From positions 1 to 35,609 of the forward strand of contig JAEMQF010000415.1 in assembly GCA_022758925.1 (NCBI GenBank): DNA of 35,609 nucleotides. Direction: 5' to 3'. The position numbers and the translations under genes are program-made. The notes under the pieces are model-generated. The model ran no database searches. It was not told the DNA's origin and worked only from the letters and a program-made list of their open reading frames with translations. Of the stretch, positions 1 through 9,010 are shown piece by piece. The first letter of the stretch is position 1. The number at the start of each line of letters is the position of its first letter. The stretch is from Burkholderiales bacterium. GTDB lineage: Bacteria > Pseudomonadota > Gammaproteobacteria > Burkholderiales > Burkholderiaceae_C.

Positions 1-329
1 CGATGCAGGTCAGCGCCAGCGGCGACCTTGCCAACTGGATGATCCCCGGCAAGATGGTCAAGGGCATGGGCGGCGCGATGGATCTGGTCGGCGGCGTGAA
101 GAACGTGGTCGTGCTGATGGAGCATGTGGCAAAGAAGAAAGACGGCAGCATCGAGCTCAAGATCCTGCCCCGCTGCACCTTGCCGTTGACCGGCGTGGCC
201 GTCGTCGACCGCATCATTACCGACCTCGCTGTGATGGACGTGACGCCGCATGGGCTGAAGATCGTTGAAGTCGCGCCCGGCGTCTCGCGCGACGAACTCG
301 CTGCCAAGACCGGAGTCGAGTTGCACTGA
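1..329 (+). CDS. scoB: 3-oxoacid (succinyl-CoA:3-ketoacid-type) CoA-transferase beta subunit, 3' end only
   Basis: The last ~108 residues of the B subunit of a family I CoA-transferase, which moves CoA between succinyl-CoA and a 3-oxoacid such as acetoacetate. The frame is open to the left edge, so the gene starts outside the window. The ATG at 3 is an internal Met: the segment reading '[15 protein letters not shown]' followed by a GMGGAMDL block is the conserved C-terminal half of ScoB/AtoA proteins. The C-terminus ([17 protein letters not shown]) is also typical of the family. The catalytic Glu lies upstream and is not visible. The alpha subunit gene is expected just outside the window. The exact substrate (acetoacetate or 3-oxoadipate) cannot be told from this fragment. 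Confidence 0.9.
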   Translation, partial: MQVSASGDLANWMIPGKMVKGMGGAMDLVGGVKNVVVLMEHVAKKKDGSIELKILPRCTLPLTGVAVVDRIITDLAVMDVTPHGLKIVEVAPGVSRDELAAKTGVELH

Positions 330-584
330 GGTCACGCCGTCGCAGGCGTCAGGGCTTGTTCTACGGCAACTGCCGGTCCGTGATCGCGTGCGATCACGAA
401 TCGCGTCGCATGCCTGGTTCAGCCGGCGCTTGCCGGACGAACCCATCTTGGAGTGTCGCGCCTGCGCTGTAGCGCTTGCGGCACTCGAAGACCGCTGCGG
501 CTACCGGCTCGCGCCGCCCTCGATGGCTCGCGAAGAGGGCGACTGCATGCGCTGCGGCTGCCGCGCATCTCCGGCTTGCTGGTT
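330..584. other. Gene-free stretch with a 20-base palindrome (379-398)
   Basis: No convincing coding frame lies between the CoA-transferase stop and the convergent pyrD stop. At 379-387 and 390-398 two 9-base arms are perfect reverse complements around a 2-base spacer (CGTGATCGC-gt-GCGATCACG). A second small inverted repeat sits at 423-436 (CCGGC/GCCGG). Neither is followed by a T-run, so they are not textbook terminators, although their place between convergent genes would suit a transcription-end structure. Confidence 0.5.
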
Positions 585-1622
585 TCAGCGCCGGGCGATT
601 GCCATCGCCGCTTCCTTCACGAGCTCCGGGCCGCGATAGATGAAGCCGGTGTAGATTTGCACCAGGTTCGCGCCTGCCGCGATTTTGGCTCGTGCGTCCT
701 CGCCATTCATCACGCCACCGACGCCGATGATGGGGTAGTCGGGCCCGAGCATCGAACGCAGCAGTTGGATGATGCGGTTGCTGGCCTGCATCACGGGTGA
801 ACCGCTCAGGCCACCGGCCTCGCGGCCGTGTTCCAAATGCTTGACACCTTCACGGGAGAGCGTGGTGTTGGTCGCGATCACGCCGTCGATGCCGTGGCTG
901 AGCAAGGCCTTCGCGATGTGCCGCACCTGGGTCGCTTCGAGGTCGGGTGCGATCTTCACGAACAGCGGCACGTGGCGCGCGTGGGTCTGCGCGAGCTCTG
1001 CGCGTCGGGCCTGCAGGCGGCTCAGCAGGTCCGTGAGCGCGTCGTCGTTCTGCAATGCGCGCAGGTGCGCGGTGTTCGGCGACGATATGTTGATCGTCAC
1101 GTAGTCCGCGTGGGGATAGACAGCCGTCAGGCCGGTGAGATAGTCGTTCACCGCCGAAGCGATCGGCGTGCTCGCGTTCTTGCCGATGTTCAGCCCAAGG
1201 ATTCCGCCACTTTCGCGAAAGCGCGAGCCTTGCACGTTGGCGATGAACGTGTCCAGGCCGTCGTTGTTGAATCCCAAGCGGTTGATGAGGGCGTTGGCCT
1301 GCGGCAAGCGAAACAGGCGCGGCTTGGGATTGCCGGGTTGCGGCAGCGGCGTCACAGTGCCGACTTCGACGAAGCCAAAGCCCAAGGCCGCGAAGCCGTC
1401 GATGCACTGGCCGTTCTTGTCCAGACCCGCGGCCAGGCCAATGCGATTGGGAAAGTTGAGACCCGCGACCTTGACCGGATCGGTGATTCGCCTTTGTTGC
1501 ACTGCGCACACCAGCGGCGTGTGTTGAATGCGCGCAATCGTTGCCAGCGTCAGATCGTGCGCCTGCTCGGCGTCGAGGCTGAACAGGAAGTGGCGTGCGA
1601 GGCCGTAGGGAATCAATGCCAT
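585..1622 (-). CDS. pyrD: Dihydroorotate dehydrogenase (quinone), class 2
   Basis: Oxidises dihydroorotate to orotate in pyrimidine synthesis, passing electrons through FMN to membrane quinone. The ATG at 1622 gives 345 residues, the usual class 2 length, and starts with [14 protein letters not shown], the short N-terminal membrane-associating helix that marks class 2. A longer frame upstream adds 32 residues unlike the family. Visible motifs: AGLDKNG (about 66-71), [20 protein letters not shown] (83-102), RLGFNNDG (115-122), the catalytic-serine motif NISSPNT (178-184), and a late glycine-rich FMN phosphate region ([14 protein letters not shown]). No good Shine-Dalgarno sequence precedes the start. 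It is divergent from rpiA, 131 bases away. Confidence 0.96.
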   Translation of the reverse strand: MALIPYGLARHFLFSLDAEQAHDLTLATIARIQHTPLVCAVQQRRITDPVKVAGLNFPNRIGLAAGLDKNGQCIDGFAALGFGFVEVGTVTPLPQPGNPKPRLFRLPQANALINRLGFNNDGLDTFIANVQGSRFRESGGILGLNIGKNASTPIASAVNDYLTGLTAVYPHADYVTINISSPNTAHLRALQNDDALTDLLSRLQARRAELAQTHARHVPLFVKIAPDLEATQVRHIAKALLSHGIDGVIATNTTLSREGVKHLEHGREAGGLSGSPVMQASNRIIQLLRSMLGPDYPIIGVGGVMNGEDARAKIAAGANLVQIYTGFIYRGPELVKEAAMAIARR

Positions 1623-1753
1623 GGGAAAGGGTTCGCAAGAGTGCGGCGATTGTCGCAAACGGGCGCGTTGTTGTGCAGTCTTGTTGCTGCCGACCGCAGC
1701 GCAACGGACCGACGACAATCGAGACGCGGCTCTTTGAATCGAGGCAGGTGATC
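1623..1753. promoter_or_regulatory. Divergent pyrD-rpiA intergenic region
   Basis: These 131 bases separate two divergent starts and should hold both promoters, but I see no convincing sigma-70 hexamers. An AGGTGA-like ribosome binding site precedes the rpiA ATG. A 9-base inverted pair (CGATTGTCG at 1647-1655 and CGACAATCG at 1713-1721) could be an operator or chance. Confidence 0.35.
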
Positions 1754-2413
1754 ATGAACCAGGACCAACTCAAGGCCCTCGTCGGCAAGGCGGCTCTCGA
1801 CTATGTGACTGAGGGCAGCGTCGTCGGCGTCGGCACGGGCTCGACGGTGGACTGTTTCATCGACGCCCTGGCGACGCTGGCCAAACCGATTGCGGGTGCA
1901 GTGTCGAGCAGCGAAAGGAGCAGTGCACGCCTGCGTGCACTTGGGATTGCCGTGCTCGACAGCAATCAGTTGCAGAGCGTGCCGGTGTATATCGACGGCG
2001 CGGACGAGATCGACCATGCCGGCCACATGATCAAGGGCGGAGGCGCCGCGCTGACGCGCGAAAAAATCGTTGCCGACATCGCGCGCCGGTTCATTTGCAT
2101 TGCCGATGAGTCGAAACTGGTGCGCACGCTCGGCCGCTTTGCGCTGCCGGTCGAGGTGATTCCGATGGCCACCGCGCAGGTGGCCCGGGCCTTCGCGGCG
2201 CTGGGTGGCAAAGCGGTTCTGCGCGAGGGAATGCTCAGCGACAACGGCTGCAAAATCCTCGACGTGCATGGCCTGACGATCGCCGATCCCGCCGCCATGG
2301 AGCGGGAGATCAACCAATGGCCGGGCGTTGTGACGGTCGGAATTTTTGCGCGCAACAAGGCCAGTGTGTGCCTCTTGGGCACGCCCGCAGGAGTGAAGAC
2401 CTTAACTTTCTGA
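1754..2413 (+). CDS. rpiA: Ribose-5-phosphate isomerase A
   Basis: Interconverts ribose-5-phosphate and ribulose-5-phosphate in the non-oxidative pentose phosphate pathway. The ATG at 1754 gives 219 residues, the same length as the E. coli enzyme, and catalytic positions fall on the same numbers: Asp81 and Asp84 in DGADEID, Lys94 in KGGGAALT, Glu103 in TREK. The N-terminal phosphate-binding GVGTGSTV (about 25-32) is intact. Read-through in frame further upstream gives low-complexity sequence unlike the family, so I reject earlier starts. The C-terminus [11 protein letters not shown] is typical. Confidence 0.97.
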   Translation: MNQDQLKALVGKAALDYVTEGSVVGVGTGSTVDCFIDALATLAKPIAGAVSSSERSSARLRALGIAVLDSNQLQSVPVYIDGADEIDHAGHMIKGGGAALTREKIVADIARRFICIADESKLVRTLGRFALPVEVIPMATAQVARAFAALGGKAVLREGMLSDNGCKILDVHGLTIADPAAMEREINQWPGVVTVGIFARNKASVCLLGTPAGVKTLTF

Positions 2414-2422
2414 ATGCCCCAA

Positions 2423-2488
2423 GGTCGCCGCTGCGCGGCGACCGTCCCCCGCGGGGATCAAGGAAAGTGGCGAAGCCACATTTCCTTG
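2423..2488. repeat. Block of three consecutive palindromes downstream of rpiA
   Basis: Three hairpin-forming units follow each other within 66 bases. (1) GGTCGCCGC / GCGGCGACC at 2423-2431 and 2435-2443, 9 bp with a 3-base loop. (2) CCCCGCGGGG at 2447-2456. (3) A 13-bp stem with one bulged base at 2459-2471 and 2475-2488, loop GAA. No clean U-run follows. The stacking suggests a REP/BIME-like extragenic element, or a compound terminator for rpiA. No second copy was noticed in this window. Confidence 0.55.
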
Positions 2489-2575
2489 AGAACCCTGGAA
2501 ATCGGGAAACGCCAAAAAAACGCGTAACCTCTAGGGACGCACTTCAAGAATCGCAATCTACCGGAAGGACGGCCC

Positions 2576-2752
2576 ATGGCCAAACCGAACTATTCTTTCG
2601 AAAAGCGCCAGCGCGAATTGGCCAAGAAGAAGAAGAAGGAAGAAAAGCTCAAGGAAAAAGCGGGTCGAAAGACCGGATCACCTCAAGACGGTGATCCCGC
2701 CGACTCGCAGAGCGTCGATCCAGCGCCAAGCGCCTACCCACCAGTTTCGTGA
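2576..2752 (+). CDS. Small lysine-rich conserved hypothetical protein (58 aa)
   Basis: A 58-residue protein starting MAKPNYSFEKRQRELAKKKK, with an extremely basic, probably helical N-terminal half (Lys/Glu repeats to about residue 32) and a Pro/Ser/Asp-rich tail. A strong ribosome binding site, GGAAGGA at 2563-2569, lies 6 bases before the ATG. That supports translation despite the small size. From memory, proteins with this start (NYSFEKRQ-ELAKKKK) recur in betaproteobacteria as uncharacterised small proteins; no function is known to me. Its 3' end overlaps the convergent mnmC 3' end by 19 bases (2734-2752). Confidence 0.75.
   Translation: MAKPNYSFEKRQRELAKKKKKEEKLKEKAGRKTGSPQDGDPADSQSVDPAPSAYPPVS
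2657..2697 (-). terminator. Possible terminator of the earP-efp-mnmC transcript
   Basis: Read on the minus strand, 37 bases past the mnmC stop, there is an 8-bp hairpin (GGATCACC/GGTGATCC, 7-base loop, 2675-2697). A 4-bp GGTC-TTTC-GACC hairpin (2663-2674) and a short T-run (GCTTTTTCC) follow. It lies inside the convergent 58-residue gene, so the same bases also encode residues about 30-41 of that protein. Confidence 0.4.
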
Positions 2753-4740
2753 GCCGATCCGGTCTCGGCCGCCGGCATTGAGGGATCGGCGCTTGCGCGC
2801 ATCTTGCGTTCCCGGCGAACCATAAAGCGCGCGGGGTCGACCGCGTCGATCAAGCCGGCCGGCAGCGGTGCCGGGGACCCCGCAAGCATCGAGGCGAGCA
2901 GTCTTGCGCCGAGAGCACACCAGGTGATGCCGCGCGAACCCAAGCCGATGAACACGTAAAGGCCCGGCTCGCGCGGGATGAAACGGGTTTGATCGCGGCG
3001 CGACTTGGCATCCGACGGCTCGAGCGCAACGGCGCCAATCAGCGGCAGCCGATCGACGCTGCTGCAACGCCAGGCGACACGCCCGACAAGCGCATCAAGT
3101 CGCGGCGCTCTTTCGAACTGGCACAGGCGAGCCAGGCGCTCGAGGTTGGCCAGGTGGTCGCGACTGCGCACCTCGACGTCAAAGTCATCGTGCGACGAAG
3201 TGGCCCCAAACAGAATCTGCCCTCCCATCTCAGGGAGCACAAAACCGTCTCCGCTGAGGGCCAGACGCGGTCGGGGTGTATCCGCCGGCCACGCGGCAAC
3301 GGGAACTGCGCTGACCTGGCCGCGCAACGAGCGCAGCGGCCAATCGGGGTCCCCGAGCAGCCGCAGTGCCTCGCTGGCGTTGGCCAGTACCAGATGTGCG
3401 GTTTGCTCGATCAAGTGGCCGCCGGAGTCGAAGATCTGCCACTCATCGGCAACGCGCCGAATTGCATCGACCGCCACGCTCCCGCGGAACCTGCACGCGC
3501 CGAGGCTTCGTTCCACGAAATGCCGTGCCAGCGCTGCGGGGTCGACGCAGCCGCCTCCCGGATAGAACCACGCCGGATGGCCAGGCGCCATGGCGCTCGC
3601 TTCGCCTGCCTGGGCAGCGTCAAGCACGCGCACAAAGTCTTGTGGCAGGCCCAGGGTCAGCACGCTGCGACGCATCGCCGCCACGTCGCGCAATTGCTCT
3701 AACCGTAGCAGGCCATTCAGGTTGCCGGCGACGAATCCACTTTGAACCGCGAGCGAGATCACGCGCTGCGCATGCAGCGCAGCGCATCGATTGAAGCGCG
3801 AATGGGCGCCGTCTTGCGCATTCACGATGCCGTGAAATGCGCCGGCCGGATTGCCCGAGCCTTCCCGCGCCGGCTCGGCCTGGCGCTCCAGCAAGGTGCT
3901 CGTCCAGCCCTGCTGTGACAGCGCCCACGCCGTGGCGCAGCCGGCCAGGCCGGCGCCGACGATGACGGCGTGGCGCCTGGGCGCGTGGCCGGCACGGGCA
4001 GGGTTGCGCCGAGCCGGCGCGCGGCGTGGCGTAAACGCGGGTGCGAAACGCGCCAGCGTCATCTCGCGCTTCGCGCCGAAGCCCTGAGCTTGTCCGACGC
4101 GAAAGCCCGCGCTGCGCAGCCCATCGCGCACAGCACGCGCGACCGACCAGGTTGCGAGCGTCGCTTCGTGCGCTGCAAGCCGGGCCAGCGCCTTGAACAC
4201 GCGTGGTTCCCACATCGTCGGGTTTCGCGCTGGAGCGAAACCATCGAGATAGAAGGCGTCGACCTGCGCCATCAGTTGCGGCAACCAGGCCTGGACGTCG
4301 CCCAGCGCGAGCAGCAATTCCACCTTGCCGTCTTCAAAGATCAGGCTGTGCAGATCGGGCGTCAGCGGTGGCCAGGAGTCGATCAAGGCCTGGCTCAATG
4401 CGGGCCATTCTGAAGCTGCGTGCGCCTGGGCCAGTTCGGCCCGGATCAGCGGGTGCTTTTCGATCGAGATGAAATGCAGCCGGGCGCAGCGTTGCGCGTC
4501 ATCGCGCCAGGCCTGCCATGTCGCGAGGAAGTTGTGGCCCAGGCCGAACCCGGTTTCCAGCACCACGAAACGGTCTCTGCCTTGCCAACGTGAGGGCAAG
4601 CCATTGCCGCCGAGAAAGACATGGCGCGCCTGACCGCCTGGGCCGGCGGCCGGATGGTAGACATCGCCATAGGTCTTGGAGTACGGGACGCCGTTCGCAT
4701 CCCAACTCAGCGGCAACGGGACGATGGGATCGAACCGCAC
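2734..4740 (-). CDS. mnmC: Bifunctional tRNA mnm5s2U biosynthesis enzyme (methyltransferase / FAD oxidoreductase)
   Basis: Finishes the mnm5(s2)U modification at tRNA wobble position 34. The C-terminal FAD domain converts cmnm5 to nm5 and the N-terminal SAM domain methylates it. 668 residues, full length for the fused form. The methyltransferase half has SAM-loop LETGFGLGHNF (61-71) and the catalytic-region motif YLDGFAPARNP (164-174). The linker is rich in Arg/Pro (about 239-256). The oxidoreductase half begins with HAVIVGAGLAGCATAWAL, a GxGxxG dinucleotide fold (glycines 262-267). The start is GTG at 4740; an in-frame stop at 4768-4770 (the efp stop) blocks longer versions. It lies downstream of efp by 27 bases, probably in one operon with earP and efp. 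Confidence 0.95.
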   Translation of the reverse strand: MRFDPIVPLPLSWDANGVPYSKTYGDVYHPAAGPGGQARHVFLGGNGLPSRWQGRDRFVVLETGFGLGHNFLATWQAWRDDAQRCARLHFISIEKHPLIRAELAQAHAASEWPALSQALIDSWPPLTPDLHSLIFEDGKVELLLALGDVQAWLPQLMAQVDAFYLDGFAPARNPTMWEPRVFKALARLAAHEATLATWSVARAVRDGLRSAGFRVGQAQGFGAKREMTLARFAPAFTPRRAPARRNPARAGHAPRRHAVIVGAGLAGCATAWALSQQGWTSTLLERQAEPAREGSGNPAGAFHGIVNAQDGAHSRFNRCAALHAQRVISLAVQSGFVAGNLNGLLRLEQLRDVAAMRRSVLTLGLPQDFVRVLDAAQAGEASAMAPGHPAWFYPGGGCVDPAALARHFVERSLGACRFRGSVAVDAIRRVADEWQIFDSGGHLIEQTAHLVLANASEALRLLGDPDWPLRSLRGQVSAVPVAAWPADTPRPRLALSGDGFVLPEMGGQILFGATSSHDDFDVEVRSRDHLANLERLARLCQFERAPRLDALVGRVAWRCSSVDRLPLIGAVALEPSDAKSRRDQTRFIPREPGLYVFIGLGSRGITWCALGARLLASMLAGSPAPLPAGLIDAVDPARFMVRRERKMRASADPSMPAAETGSAHETGG

Positions 4741-4767
4741 GCCTGTTCGGCACAGCCCGTATTCGCC

Positions 4768-5322
4768 CTAGACGCGCTTGCGGTACTCGTGGGTTCGGGT
4801 ATCGATTTCGACCCGGTCGCCGGTCTGCACGAACAAGGGGACGGAAATTTCCATGCCCGTGGCCAGTTTCGCGTTCTTCAGCACCTTGCCCGAGGTGTCG
4901 CCCTTGACCGCGGGTTCGGTGTCGGTGACCTTGCGCACCAGGCTCGTCGGCAATTCGACGGAAATGGCCTTGCCGTCGTAGAACACGACTTCGACGGGCA
5001 TCGCATCTTCGAGGTACTGGATCGCGTCGCCCATGTTCTCGGCCTCGACTTCGAACTGGTTGTACTCGGCGTCCATGAACGCGTACATCGGATCCGCAAA
5101 GTAGGAGTAGGTGCACTCCTTCTTGTCGAGAATCACCTGGTCCATCTTGTCGTCGGCTTTGAAGACGACTTCGGTGCCGGTGTTGTTCAACAGGCTCTTC
5201 AGCTTCATGCGCACCGTCGCTGAATTGCGCCCACCGCGGCTGTATTCGGTTTTGAGCACGACCATCGGGTCTTTGCCGTGCATGATGACGTTGCCGGCGC
5301 GAATTTCCTGAGCGAGTTTCAT
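4768..5322 (-). CDS. efp: Translation elongation factor P
   Basis: Binds the ribosomal E site and relieves stalling on polyproline. The ATG at 5322 gives 184 residues, the family length; the frame continues upstream without similarity. The modified-loop residue is Arg32 (SRGGRNSA, 28-35), not the Lys34 of E. coli-type proteins, and the partner glycosyltransferase earP lies just upstream. This EF-P is therefore expected to be activated by rhamnosylation of Arg32. The central [11 protein letters not shown]-like block and the C-terminal [17 protein letters not shown] region are intact. The earP stop is 35 bases upstream, which suggests co-transcription. Confidence 0.97.
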   Translation of the reverse strand: MKLAQEIRAGNVIMHGKDPMVVLKTEYSRGGRNSATVRMKLKSLLNNTGTEVVFKADDKMDQVILDKKECTYSYFADPMYAFMDAEYNQFEVEAENMGDAIQYLEDAMPVEVVFYDGKAISVELPTSLVRKVTDTEPAVKGDTSGKVLKNAKLATGMEISVPLFVQTGDRVEIDTRTHEYRKRV

Positions 5323-5357
5323 GGCCTGTTCCGAGTCTTTACGCAAAGCCCGCGATT

Positions 5358-6422
5358 TTAGCGCCTTTCGTTCGTGAATCGGAGCAGTTCGGAGGTCAGG
5401 TCGGATTGCTCGCGCAGGGCGTGGCTCCAGCGTCGCTGGTGCGCCCGCCAGGCGCGCAGGTCGGGCAGAACGAGGGGCCCCATCGTTCGTTGATTCCAGT
5501 GCAGCCAAAGCCTGCGCACGCGCTCGGCCAAGGGGCTCGGCGCGCGCGCGAGGTAGAGATCCGCAAACGCGTCGAGTTTGGCGTGGTGTGCGGCGTCGTC
5601 CTGGACATAGGCCTGCCAGACGAAAGGCGCGTCGGCCCATTGGGCGCGCACCCAGGAATCTTCACCACGCACGAAGTTGAGGTCGCAACTCCAGAGCAAA
5701 TGGTCAAAATCCTCCTGGCTCACCGAGGGCAGCGCGACACCGCGCAACGCTCCGCGTTTGAGCGTCGGCCCGAGGAATTGGGCGATCAGTTCGGTCGCCG
5801 CGCCGGGTGTGGCCAGGACCACGGTCGGCGTTTGCGCCAGCGCATTCAGCAACGCGGGCAGGGCAGCGTTATCGTAGCAAAACAGGCTCACACAACGCTC
5901 GCCGGGTTGAACCTCGATGCCATTGCCGGCGCGCCAGGCGTGCATGTCGAAGCGGCTCTGGCGTGATTCCAGGTTGCGCTCGCGAATCAGGCCTCCCGTA
6001 CCGGGCACAAAGCCAGGCTGGAAGAACCATTTCGTGAGGCCCGTGCCGGCGCCGGCAAATTGCGGCGAAGGCAGGCCATGGCAGCGCTGCGCAAAGTCCT
6101 GCGCCGTCAGATAGTCAAGATTGATCCACACCGGCGCACGGCTGCGCGCTGCCATTCGCGACACGAATTCCTGCGGCAACTCGCAGGCGAACGCCTCGAT
6201 GACAATGTCGCCGCAGTCAGCTTGGCTTTGTGCCTGCTCCCATGGCAAGACCGTGACTCGGGCGCACCCGTGCGGCGCCATCCAGCGCAGTGGCGACGCA
6301 TTGTCGGTCCACAGGCGCACTGTTTCGCCGCGCTCGGCAAGGTCGCAGGCCAGTCGCCAGCACACGCCGATGTCGCCGAAGTTGTCGATCACCCGGCAGA
6401 ATAGATCCCAGACCTGTGGCAT
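5358..6422 (-). CDS. earP: EF-P arginine-32 rhamnosyltransferase
   Basis: Transfers rhamnose from dTDP-L-rhamnose to Arg32 of EF-P (GT104, formerly DUF2331). The ATG at 6422 gives 354 residues beginning [20 protein letters not shown]. Asp13 and Asp17 coincide with the two conserved N-terminal aspartates reported for P. putida EarP. The [10 protein letters not shown] motif (252-261, Glu254) corresponds to the conserved glutamate of the nucleotide-sugar site. Two Rossmann-like halves (GT-B fold) are expected. The frame remains open upstream to 6506, but those residues overlap uvrC and do not resemble the family. No good ribosome binding site is visible. The adjacent efp with Arg32 supports the assignment. 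Confidence 0.95.
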   Translation of the reverse strand: MPQVWDLFCRVIDNFGDIGVCWRLACDLAERGETVRLWTDNASPLRWMAPHGCARVTVLPWEQAQSQADCGDIVIEAFACELPQEFVSRMAARSRAPVWINLDYLTAQDFAQRCHGLPSPQFAGAGTGLTKWFFQPGFVPGTGGLIRERNLESRQSRFDMHAWRAGNGIEVQPGERCVSLFCYDNAALPALLNALAQTPTVVLATPGAATELIAQFLGPTLKRGALRGVALPSVSQEDFDHLLWSCDLNFVRGEDSWVRAQWADAPFVWQAYVQDDAAHHAKLDAFADLYLARAPSPLAERVRRLWLHWNQRTMGPLVLPDLRAWRAHQRRWSHALREQSDLTSELLRFTNERR

Positions 6423-6457
6423 CGATGGAATTATCCAGCGCGGCACAATCGCTTTCG
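6423..6457. promoter_or_regulatory. Very short divergent earP-uvrC spacer
   Basis: Only 35 bases separate the two divergent start codons I prefer. That is too little for two complete promoters, so at least one must lie inside the opposite coding region, or one start is misplaced. An in-frame ATG at 6425 would extend UvrC by 11 residues and leave 2 bases. No ribosome binding site decides between the UvrC starts. Confidence 0.35.
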
Positions 6458-8386
6458 ATGAGCGACCCGCCCCCACCCCAAACCAGCGAAAGCCCAGCGC
6501 AACCACCGTTGCAGCGGCTTCTGGGCGATGTGGCGGCGTTGCCCAGCCTGCCGGGTGTGTACCGCTATTTCGACGCGCACGGCAGCGTGCTGTATGTCGG
6601 CAAGGCGCGCGATCTGAAGAAGCGCGTGTCGAGCTACTTTCACAAGGATCATGGCGGCACCCGGATCGGCCAGATGGTGAGCCGCATCGCGCGCCTGGAA
6701 ACGACGGTGGTGCGCTCCGAAGCCGAAGCGCTGCTGCTCGAAAACAACCTGATCAAGGCGCTCGATCCACGCTACAACATCCTGTTCCGCGACGACAAGA
6801 GCTACCCGTATTTGAAGCTCGCGGCGCATCCTTTCCCGCGCATCGCTTACTACCGCGGCAGTGTCGACAGCAAACACCGCTACTTCGGCCCTTACCCCAA
6901 CGCCTGGGCGGTGAAAGAATCAATCCAGCTCCTGCAGAAGGTATTCCGCCTTCGAACCTGCGAAGACAGCGTGTTCGGCAATCGAACCCGACCCTGCTTG
7001 CTGTACCAGATCCAGCGCTGCTCGGGCCCTTGCGTGCAGAACATCTCAGCCCAGGCCTACGCACGCGACGTCGCCAGTGCCGAAGGCTTTCTGCAAGGGC
7101 GTCAACAGGAAGTGATGGAAGCATTGCAGGGCGAAATGCTGCGCCACTCCGAAGCGCTCGAGTTCGAACAGGCTGCGTTCATTCGCGACCAGATCGGCTC
7201 GCTGTCACGCGTGCTGCATCAGCAGGCGGTGGAGGACAACAGCGGCGTGACGGTGAAGGACGCCGACATCCTTGCGGCGCGAGTCGACGGTGGACGCGCC
7301 TGTGTCAATCTGGCAATGGTGCGCGGGGGCCGGCATCTGGGCGATCGGCCCTATTTCCCGACGCATGTCGACGAAGCTGCGCAGTGGGCCGGCTCTGATG
7401 CAGAGGAACCCGGCGCGGTGGCTGAGCCCGAGGTCCAGGTCCTCGAAGCGTTCATCGCTCAGCACTACCTCGACGGCGGCGCGCCGCCACTGCTGGTGTT
7501 GAGCCACGCCGTGGACAAGACGCTGATCGACACCCTCTCCAGGCAAAGCGGCGCCAAGGTGACGGCCCAGCATCAGCCGCGCGATTCACGCCGTGCCTGG
7601 CTCGACATGTGCATCAGCGGTGCGCGCATCAAGCTCGCTCAGTTGCTCGCGGAAGAGGGCTCGCAGCAGTCGCGCACGCGCTTGCTGGTGGAGGCGCTCG
7701 ACATGGCCGTGGACGAGCTGGACCGGTTTCGCATCGAGTGTTTCGATGTGAGCCACACCGCCGGCGAGGCGACTCAGGCCTCCTGTGTGGTCTACGAAAG
7801 CCACCGCATGCACCCGGCGCAGTACCGCCGTTACAACGTCGAGGGCATCACGCCAGGCGACGACTATGCGGCGATGCGCCAGGTTCTGCTGCGCCGCTAC
7901 ACCAAACTGGCGCAGGCGGCAAGCGCGGGGCAGGTGCGTTTGCCCGATCTCGTGCTCGTCGATGGCGGGCGCGGCCAAGTCAGTGTCGCGCGCGAAGTGT
8001 TCGAAGAACTGGGTCTGGACCTGGGCCGCATCGTCGGCGTGGAGAAGGGCGAGGGCCGCAAGGTGGGCCTCGAAGAACTGGTGTTCGCCGATGGGCGTGA
8101 CAAGGTCTACCTGGGCAAGGACTCGGCCGCGCTGATGCTCGTCGCGCAGATTCGCGACGAGGCGCATCGCTTTGCGATCACCGGCATGCGCGCGCGCAGA
8201 GCGAGTGTGCGCACGGGTGGCAGCAAGCTCGAAGAAATTGCCGGCATCGGCGCGAAGAAGCGCGCAAGGTTGTTGCAGCGATTTGGCGGTTTGCGCGGTG
8301 TTGAACAAGCCAGCGTTGACGACCTGGCCGGCGTCGAAGGCGTCTCGCGTGCACTTGCCGAGGAAATATTCCGCGCTCTGCACTGA
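6458..8386 (+). CDS. uvrC: Excinuclease ABC subunit C
   Basis: The nuclease of nucleotide excision repair, which makes both cuts around UvrB-bound damage. 642 residues from the ATG at 6458. Domains in order: N-terminal GIY-YIG nuclease (GVYRYFD at 33-39, [12 protein letters not shown] at 45-56) for the 3' cut; a cysteine-rich stretch ([16 protein letters not shown]); the UVR motif that contacts UvrB ([20 protein letters not shown]); an RNase H-like endonuclease domain with [11 protein letters not shown] and [10 protein letters not shown] for the 5' cut; and a C-terminal tandem helix-hairpin-helix ([19 protein letters not shown], then [13 protein letters not shown]). The Pro-rich first ~17 residues are not conserved. 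pgsA follows 53 bases later, a common pairing in proteobacteria. Confidence 0.97.
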   Translation: MSDPPPPQTSESPAQPPLQRLLGDVAALPSLPGVYRYFDAHGSVLYVGKARDLKKRVSSYFHKDHGGTRIGQMVSRIARLETTVVRSEAEALLLENNLIKALDPRYNILFRDDKSYPYLKLAAHPFPRIAYYRGSVDSKHRYFGPYPNAWAVKESIQLLQKVFRLRTCEDSVFGNRTRPCLLYQIQRCSGPCVQNISAQAYARDVASAEGFLQGRQQEVMEALQGEMLRHSEALEFEQAAFIRDQIGSLSRVLHQQAVEDNSGVTVKDADILAARVDGGRACVNLAMVRGGRHLGDRPYFPTHVDEAAQWAGSDAEEPGAVAEPEVQVLEAFIAQHYLDGGAPPLLVLSHAVDKTLIDTLSRQSGAKVTAQHQPRDSRRAWLDMCISGARIKLAQLLAEEGSQQSRTRLLVEALDMAVDELDRFRIECFDVSHTAGEATQASCVVYESHRMHPAQYRRYNVEGITPGDDYAAMRQVLLRRYTKLAQAASAGQVRLPDLVLVDGGRGQVSVAREVFEELGLDLGRIVGVEKGEGRKVGLEELVFADGRDKVYLGKDSAALMLVAQIRDEAHRFAITGMRARRASVRTGGSKLEEIAGIGAKKRARLLQRFGGLRGVEQASVDDLAGVEGVSRALAEEIFRALH

Positions 8387-8439
8387 GCCGCCCCACGCGA
8401 ATCGGCGGGCAGGGCGCAGACCTTCGGCACAATCGCCCC

Positions 8440-9006
8440 ATGTTCTTCAACCTGCCGACCTTGTTCACCTGGGGGCGCATCATCGCCATTCCCCTCGTCG
8501 TGGGCGTGTTTTACCTGGGCCTCGAGCACAGGCTCCAAAACCTGCTGGCGACACTGCTGTTCATCGTCGTGGCCCTCACCGACTGGGCCGACGGCTACCT
8601 GGCGCGCCGACTCAAGATGACCTCGTCGTTCGGCGCGTTTCTCGACCCCGTGGCCGACAAGTTTCTGATCTGCGCCGCCTTGCTCGTGCTGGTGCAAGAA
8701 CAGCGCCTGCACGCGCTGGTGGCGCTGGTCATCATCGGCCGCGAGATTGCCATCTCCGCGTTGCGCGAATGGATGGCGCACATCGGCGCGTCACGCAGCG
8801 TCGCGGTCAGCATGCTGGGCAAGGTCAAGACCGTGGTGCAGATGGTGGCGATTCCGTTCCTGCTGTATCACGGCACGCTGTTCGGCGTGATCGACACATC
8901 GCTTTGGGGAACGATCCTGATCGACGCTTCGGCCGTCTTGACCATCTGGTCGATGATTTATTACCTGCGCAAGGCGTTGCCGGAAATTCGAGCCAAGGTT
9001 CGTTGA
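8440..9006 (+). CDS. pgsA: CDP-diacylglycerol--glycerol-3-phosphate 3-phosphatidyltransferase
   Basis: Makes phosphatidylglycerol phosphate, the committed step to phosphatidylglycerol and cardiolipin, in the inner membrane. 188 residues. The CDP-alcohol phosphatidyltransferase signature is perfect: Asp48, Asp51-Gly52, Ala55-Arg56, Gly65, Asp69 and Asp73, matching D-x2-DG-x2-AR-x8-G-x3-D-x3-D. Hydrophobic segments at about 12-28, 33-47, 72-85, 89-105, 130-145 and 155-175 fit a polytopic protein. The stop lies 4 bases before the next gene, suggesting coupled translation with the transporter. Confidence 0.96.
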   Translation: MFFNLPTLFTWGRIIAIPLVVGVFYLGLEHRLQNLLATLLFIVVALTDWADGYLARRLKMTSSFGAFLDPVADKFLICAALLVLVQEQRLHALVALVIIGREIAISALREWMAHIGASRSVAVSMLGKVKTVVQMVAIPFLLYHGTLFGVIDTSLWGTILIDASAVLTIWSMIYYLRKALPEIRAKVR

Positions 9007-9010
9007 ACCC

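Noticed and set aside
585-1788. Long open frames on both strands across pyrD (for example 828-1751 + and 850-1788 -)
   Set aside because: High-GC shadow frames of pyrD with Arg/Ala/Gln-rich translations and no family resemblance.
2423-2488. CRISPR or tandem repeat
   Set aside because: The units are different palindromes, not copies of one repeat. No regularly spaced identical repeats were found anywhere in the window.
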